Origin: Piezodorus guildinii
Taxonomy: Eukaryota > Arthropoda > Insecta > Hemiptera > Pentatomidae
Direction: 5' to 3'
NCBI GenBank assembly: GCA_023052935.1
Contig: JAJSOM010000026.1
Span: forward strand, 62,001 to 126,000
DNA length: 64,000 bases
The position numbers and the translations under genes are program-made. This document shows, piece after piece, positions 58,781-64,000 of the stretch. The notes below the pieces were generated by a model, which was not told where the DNA came from, ran no database searches, and saw only the letters and a program-made list of their open reading frames with translations. Position 1 is the first letter of the stretch; each line of letters begins with the position of its first letter.

Positions 58781-61404
58781 TTATTTGTTGAGTTTCTGCC
58801 ATCGCTGAGGTATTCCTGGGGGTTTTAGTTGATTAAATATAGGGTTATTTACAAATTTCGTTGATTCGAAAAACTTTAAATTCCTCTCATTCATAAAGAT
58901 TTTAATTGTTGGCATTTTCATCTCTTCATGTAATTTCTTTGTTTTTACTCTTTGGAATACCGTCCCTTTTGCGATTCTTCTGAGAATGCCGTTTTGAAAT
59001 GTCTGGACATTTTTTTCCGTTGATTTCGCCACGTGTGGAAAAAGTTGTGAGCCATACAACAGTGACGGACGAAGAATTGTTTTGTATATCATCGCTTTTA
59101 GTCGGAGAGATATACTTGGAGATGAAATCAAATGGTTAAGTCTAAACATTTTTCGCCTTACAGATTTAATTTTTTTAGAAAAGTGGACTGAAAATTTCAA
59201 GTGTCTGTCGAACGTGATTCCAAGATATACAATATTTTTAGACAGTTTAATTTGGCAATTATTGAGATTAAATCCTGAAGGAAGTTTTTTCTTACCCTTC
59301 TGGAACGAATAAACAATAGCCTTTGTTTTTTCAGGATTAATTTCTATGTTTAGCCACTTTAGCTCTAAAGATATTTTTTGACAGGCACTTTGGGCATGTT
59401 TGAGAGCCGTACTGGCATTGGAGCTGCTGCTCGTGACTGCAATATCGTCGGCAAAAGCTGATACAGTGGCTTTCTCGTACTTCCTTCCAACGATGTTAGA
59501 AGTGTAAATAGAGAACAATATAGGAGACAGCACTGCTCCTTGTGGAACACCACATGTAAGTGGTACCGAACCGGAGAGCTCTTCCGCAACTTTTACAGCT
59601 AAGTAGCGATTGCTTAAAAACGATTTAATGACCGAATACAGTTGTTCCGGACACTCTCGTTCAATCAGTTTTTGGCAGAGGATTTCGTGAGTCACAGAGT
59701 CGAAAGCTTTAGAACAGTCGAGGGCTATCATAGCAGTTGCCTTGTTCGAGTTTAAGTTCCTGGTCACCTCATTGTGCAGTTTAACCAAACAATGTTCTGT
59801 GCTCAATTGAGATTGAAACCCTGCTTGTTCAGGTGGGATTATCTCATTTTGATCGCAGAACATCCTTAGATAATTAAGGATCGTTTTCTCGAAAACTTTT
59901 CCCATATGTGGTAATAAACTAACTGGACGGTAGTGAGATGGCTCATTTCCAGATTTTGCAGGTTTCAGGAGAGGGAATAGTACTGCACTCTTCCATGCAT
60001 TAGGGAAATATCTTAGCCGTAAGCAGGAATTATACAAGTTAACTAGGTGCATTAATCCTTTTCTTGGAAGTTGTTTCAGTAATACACTCTGTATACCGTC
60101 ACATCCTGGTGCCTTATTACCGTGCGTCCGGCGAAGAACCGCTTTTAATTGTTTATAGGACACGAACATGAAATTGCTTTCTTTTTCTTTCTGAGGGAGT
60201 AAGTTAGCAACCCCTGTCTTATTTCTTATTTCTGTATCGAAGTATTCAGCTAGTTTTCTAGCCTGTTCTTCTGAGCTCAATAATTTATTATCTTCGTGAA
60301 TTCTGATAGAAGTTGAATTTCTAGTCACTCTCTTTGTCATCGTCCATAGTTTTCGGTGATCTCCATGCGCCGCTCTTAGTTTTTCTTCCCACATAGTCGT
60401 CTTCCACGTGCTAATAAGGTTACGGATCTGTACAGTAAGAGCATTCAATACTTTCTTTGTATTTCTGTCTCTGGTGCGGTACCATCTATTTTTCCAGTTG
60501 TTTCGCAACGATATCAACCGTAGAATATGTTCTGGTGGTACACGAATTGAAGGTGGTAGAGGACAGAATTTTGGAATGGCGACGTTCGCTGAACTTAGAA
60601 TTACTTGGGAAAAAGTAAATATTTGGGCATCAATATCTTCCTTTGATTGTAGAGTTTTGATTGCTTGTAACTGGTGACATATCTGGCTGCGGTATAAGTC
60701 CCAGTCAGCATTTTTATAATCGTATTTTGTAGGACTTTGTATTTGATTGCATTGTTTTCCTGTAATGTGGTATAGAACTGGCCTGTGATCAGATGTCACA
60801 AAATCAAGCGTAGTACATTCAGCGACCCTATGCGGTTGTCTTGTTAGAAAAAGGTCAATGGTTGATGTAATCGTCGAATTGGCTCTATGGATGAATGTGT
60901 GACTATTAGGATAGATCACGGAGAAGCGTGATTTGGAAATGAATTCACCTGCTTTATTATTCCTTGTATTATTCCACAATTTATGTCGGGCGTTTAGGTC
61001 TCCGATTACCCAATGGTTCGTTTTTTGGAACATTCTAACAATAGACTTTTGAACTCTTTCAAGGAACTATTTGGGCGACGGTACAGTGCGGTTATTCGTG
61101 TAGGCTGCTGAAGCTGCACCTGAACAGACACTAGGTGAATTCTCTTGCAAGTTATATTTATTGGTGAGGACAACCTCTTCCATGCAATGCCATCACGTAT
61201 AGCCATGAGAACACCTCCATATGAATCTTCTGAGTTATCTTGAACCAACGAAAAACCATTGATGGAAAGGTTGTGGTGTTTCAGCCTTGTATCGGTGATG
61301 ATGACTACCGCTGGTTGAGTTAGTGCAATGAGGGTTTCAACTTCTCCTATTTTATTTTCAAGTCCATCGGTGTTGAAATTCAGAACTTTTAATTGATTGA
61401 TCAT
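58781..61404 (-). pseudogene. Jockey-clade ORF2 (endonuclease and reverse transcriptase), one frameshift
   Basis: The endonuclease starts at 61404 (132 codons) and continues in a second frame from 61033 to 58781 (750 codons). A one-base change in an A6 run near 61020 splits them. In the long frame GDLN (11-14) and SDHRP (81-85) are endonuclease motifs. The reverse transcriptase has ALDCSKAFD (437-445), GVPQG (495-499) and FADD (527-530), so the catalytic Asp residues are present. The total of about 880 residues fits Jockey ORF2. Apart from the frameshift it looks capable of function, which marks a young insertion. Confidence 0.87.
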
Positions 61405-62626
61405 TTAGAGTTAACCAGAGTGATGACTGTTTGGATTAGTTGTGTGATGTTATTCATAAATCCAACCATCATGTTCGTGAGCTTCTCCATCCAAGGTGGT
61501 GCGTTTTGGTTTTCATTTGCAATCGTGTTGGCATAGGTCCTGTAGTTTGGTTGAATGTTTTCAGTAAGTTGAGGGAGTTCTTGTGCTGATGTAACGACTG
61601 GTTGAGTTCTTTTAGATTTTAGTTTCGATTCTATTTCTAATCGCTTCTCGCAAAGCCTATAGGAAGCTACATGCGGGCCTTGACAATTTTTACACCTAGG
61701 ATTTTCTTGCCTTGGACACTGTGATATGTCATGAGGGCCCGAACAACGGACACAGACGAATTTTCTGCCACAGTGGTTTTTAGTGTGACCAAAACCTTGA
61801 CACCTGTGACACTGTGGGATTCCTCTATCCTCTTTAAAATCAACGACAGTGAACAATACCTGGTTTATCGCTTTTATTCTTCTTATATCTTCAATTTTCG
61901 TATCAGCTGTTGTTGTTATTAGGACAGGGGGTATTTCATACTTTGAACCATCCTCTGAGGTTTTTCTAAGCCGCCTTATGTCCAGTATTCCTTTGACATC
62001 TCTGAATGCATTTTTTATATTATTTATATTCTCAATCATGTCTACATTCAATAATAGGAATTTTTTAGTTATTTTTATAGATCCTTTTGGTGCAAAGGTG
62101 TGGTAGTCGAATTTGCTATTTTTCAGAAGTAATACGATTTTTTCGTGTTCCACCTGGTTCTCAGGGTATATTCTGATGCATCAGCGCTACGTCTTAAAAA
62201 TATTTTTTCCACGGAGTTTCTCTTGAATTCTTTTAATAGCTCAAGAGGTGAGAATTCATTACCGATCACAATAGGAGGCGGTTTGTAGTTTCTAATAGAT
62301 GAATTACTATTTGAGAAGCTGGTACCAGGAATACTAGTATCTACTTCGGTTGGTGCGGTATTTAAGACTTCGAAACGGTTAGAAACATTTATTAGCCCTC
62401 TCGCTTCCAGCCGAGGGTCAACTCTCTTAGCTACTTTCTTTGGGTTGAAAAAACCGTTTTCGTCCGTACTCCTGCGTTTTCCGATTTCTTCATCCTCACA
62501 TTGAGGACTGACTTGATGCATAGGACAGTCTTCCACCGGTCCTGCCACAGTGCCAAAAAGAGCAGACTCGGTTTCCGAATGCCAATCGCGGTTTATCACC
62601 ACGCCAAAAAGATTTAATTGATTCAA
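61401..62626 (-). pseudogene. Jockey-clade ORF1 (gag-like, zinc knuckles), one frameshift
   Basis: The N-terminal part is 62626-62123 and the C-terminal part 62153-61401; one frameshift near 62150 separates them. The second part holds three zinc knuckles: C115-X2-C-X4-H-X4-C128, C134-X2-C-X3-H-X4-C146 and C154-X2-C-X3-H-X6-C168, preceded by a PVLIT/INQVLFTVVDFKED domain, the usual layout of Jockey ORF1 RNA-binding proteins. The N-terminal part is low-complexity and polar. The family role is binding of the element RNA. The ORF1 stop overlaps the ORF2 start in an ATGA (61404-61401), which suggests termination-reinitiation. Confidence 0.85.
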
Positions 62627-62748
62627 ATACTATTAACGAGTAAAGAGTTTAATAGCATTAAATATAAATCAACTTTTTTTCTTAAAATTTAAATTTACTT
62701 AAAATCTCTAAATTAATTTATTTTTGCTTGTTTTTTTTTTTTTTTCAG

Positions 62749-62956
62749 GAAGGAAATACTGATTTAAATAAAGAATTTATTCTGAGACAGGAATATGGAA
62801 GGATTTTCCAAGATTAATAAAGACTCAATGGATAGGTGCAAGACCTCGACTTGTTATTAGACTAGCTGAAACCATCTCTTTTTACACCGATTCAACTATT
62901 GCTGATCTTGTCAAATTGATGTTAATAAGTCCTGTCCAAAAAAAAAAAAAGGAATA
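62749..62956 (+). pseudogene. Terminal exon, second copy, premature stop (unit 3)
   Basis: The second member of the tandemly duplicated terminal-exon block of unit 3. It reads in frame for 22 codons to the Ile-Phe-Gln-Asp position and then meets TAA at 62815-62817, caused by local base changes where other copies read Glu/Asp-Tyr-Ile. The rest of the exon is well kept, including a 13-A run before the final Gly-Glu codons. The Jockey-clade element lies just upstream, in its intron. The AATAAA is at 63043-63048. Confidence 0.72.
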
Positions 62957-63559
62957 AGTTATTTTATATTGTTATCACTAAATTCATTTGTAATATAATA
63001 TTTTTTTATGTTTTTTACTTATGTTATAATGCATGGTTTCAAAATAAATTTTGTACTTATTTTTAATCCAGTTTTCTTATTTTATTTTTTCCTTTCAATT
63101 GGCTATAATTGTTGATTTTCACATTTATAAAAGTTTTAAGTAGTCCTAAGGTTCAGTTATAAATTGCTACATCCTTTTATCCCTGCCTCATAATTAATAA
63201 AAATAATTTAATAACAAAAGTTGGCTAAGACTAGAAACAAGTTCCATGAATAGGAGAGTTAATATTTGTCAATTAGGTTAGAATATGGCAGGCAAAGAGC
63301 ATGTTTCAAAAATGATAATCATACCTAATATAAATCAATTATTTATATAATACTAGCTGACCAGGCGAAACTTCTTTTGCCATATAAATTATATATAGGA
63401 AATTTCTAGTGTAGAAAAAAAATAACTAACTTATTGTAAGTGTGTAAGGAAGTGGTATATGAGTGAAAGAGGCATTGAGCTCTGTGAACGATAAGGGAAT
63501 ATAAAAAATAACAAAACACCAAACATTAATTTTTAAAAATTTATTATAATTTATTCCTT

Positions 63560-63614
<55 letters not shown>

Positions 63615-64000
63615 TTAATTAATTACGACAGAATCACTAACAAACAATATCAATCTCTTAATGCTGTAGCATAAACAATATTTTCGTTAGCCCAACTTTA
63701 GCTATCACAAACAAACTGGATGGCTTACCCACTTTAGAGCATGTCATGTGTCATGTATCATTGTCCGAGTGAAAGAGATGAGTTACACTGAGATAGTAAA
63801 ATGATAATTGTAAAGATTATAACTACTCTTGATGGATAAACAATAATAATGGCCCAAAACTGTGGAGGGAGTGAGAGAAGGCTTATTTTGTGAGAGAAAG
63901 AGGAGACCGCCTTTGACCCCATCTCTATTTCCTGGCTGAGAAGTGACCTCTGGTGTGGATACCTTACAAAGTGATAATTGATCAGTTATTGAGCGAGATG
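62957..64000 (+). other. Downstream part of the second terminal-exon block (unit 3)
   Basis: Closely matches 57320-58390, including the TAGCTGACC repeat (63354) and the (TA)n tract. No gene. Confidence 0.7.

Larger units (their letters stand above)
58545..62690 (-). mobile_element. Nearly full-length Jockey-clade retrotransposon, unit 3
   Basis: Read on the minus strand it has a short 5' leader, ORF1 with three zinc knuckles, ORF2 with endonuclease and reverse transcriptase, a 3' UTR, and a poly(A) tail seen as 36 T bases at 58545-58580. It sits in the intron tail just before the terminal exon at 62749: the sequence left of the tail (AATTAGTAAATAATT) and that right of the head (CTTAAAATCTC) are contiguous in other copies. 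A target duplication could not be fixed because of the A/T-rich flanks. It is absent from units 1 and 2, so it inserted after those units diverged or was lost from them. Confidence 0.9.
45252..64000 (+). repeat. Direct repeat unit 3 (partial, runs off the window)
   Basis: It starts at the third copy of the spacer sequence and continues past the window end. It differs from the other units by a frameshifted exon 1, a deletion of about 500 bp in the intron SINE, a tandem duplication of the terminal-exon block (about 57000-58480 and from 58481), and a 4.1-kb Jockey-clade element inside the second block. The second non-LTR element of units 1 and 2 is not seen before the window ends. Confidence 0.9.

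Noticed and set aside
1..64000. CRISPR array, phage or bacterial operon
   Set aside because: No short spaced direct repeats, no ribosome-binding-site-led gene clusters, and spliced genes plus eukaryotic transposons throughout.

Overview
The window looks like nuclear DNA of an insect (or another arthropod). It is strongly AT-rich, its only spliced gene has GT..AG introns, and most of it is old mobile-element sequence: 5'-truncated non-LTR retrotransposons, a Jockey-clade element, mariner remnants, tRNA-derived SINEs, fold-back elements and (TA)n, (GA)n and (GT)n tracts. There is no bacterial or phage gene organisation, rRNA, tRNA gene or CRISPR array. The species cannot be named from the sequence.

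Layout. The whole window is one repeat unit of about 17.6-19 kb present four times. Bases 1-8724 are an inverted copy. A 196-bp spacer (8725-8920) follows, then three head-to-tail direct copies: unit 1 (8725-26335), unit 2 (26336-45251) and unit 3 (45252 to beyond the window end). The left arm and unit 1 form a palindrome with arms of at least 8.7 kb centred near 8822. In order, a direct unit holds a fold-back mariner derivative, a truncated non-LTR element with a 10-bp target duplication, Jockey-type C-terminal fragments, nested SINEs, a fold-back element (F3), a long non-coding stretch with one G+C-richer block (possible promoter or 5' exon), another fold-back element (F2), two MITE-like elements, a third fold-back element (F1), (TA)n/(GA)n tracts, exon 1 of the host gene, a 2.7-kb intron with a SINE, exon 2, a second truncated non-LTR element (units 1 and 2), extra copies of exon 2, and a (GT)n-bearing repeat.

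The host gene encodes an unrecognised protein of about 139 residues from two coding exons joined in phase 0. It is intact in units 1 and 2 and broken in unit 3; only exon 1 of the left-arm copy lies in the window. The terminal exon has been duplicated again and again inside the units. Unit 2 keeps two intact versions (38178-38390 and 43058-43255) that would give different C-termini, while the others carry frameshifts, a stop or a retrotransposon insertion. The best reading is an ampliconic gene array of the kind known from sex chromosomes, although chromosome and expression cannot be judged here.

The units are mosaics. Next to the palindrome centre the left arm pairs with unit 1. Further out it pairs with unit 2 while unit 1 pairs with unit 3. 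Beyond a point inside a MITE-like element (about 1935-1970 in the left arm, 17172-17207 in unit 1) the partners swap. Left arm and unit 1 therefore look like reciprocal recombinants of unit-2-like and unit-3-like parents. A nearly complete Jockey-clade retrotransposon (58545-62690, minus strand) is found only in unit 3. Dense single-base deletions in unit 3 near 45.8-47.3 kb leave open that some breaks there are sequencing errors.
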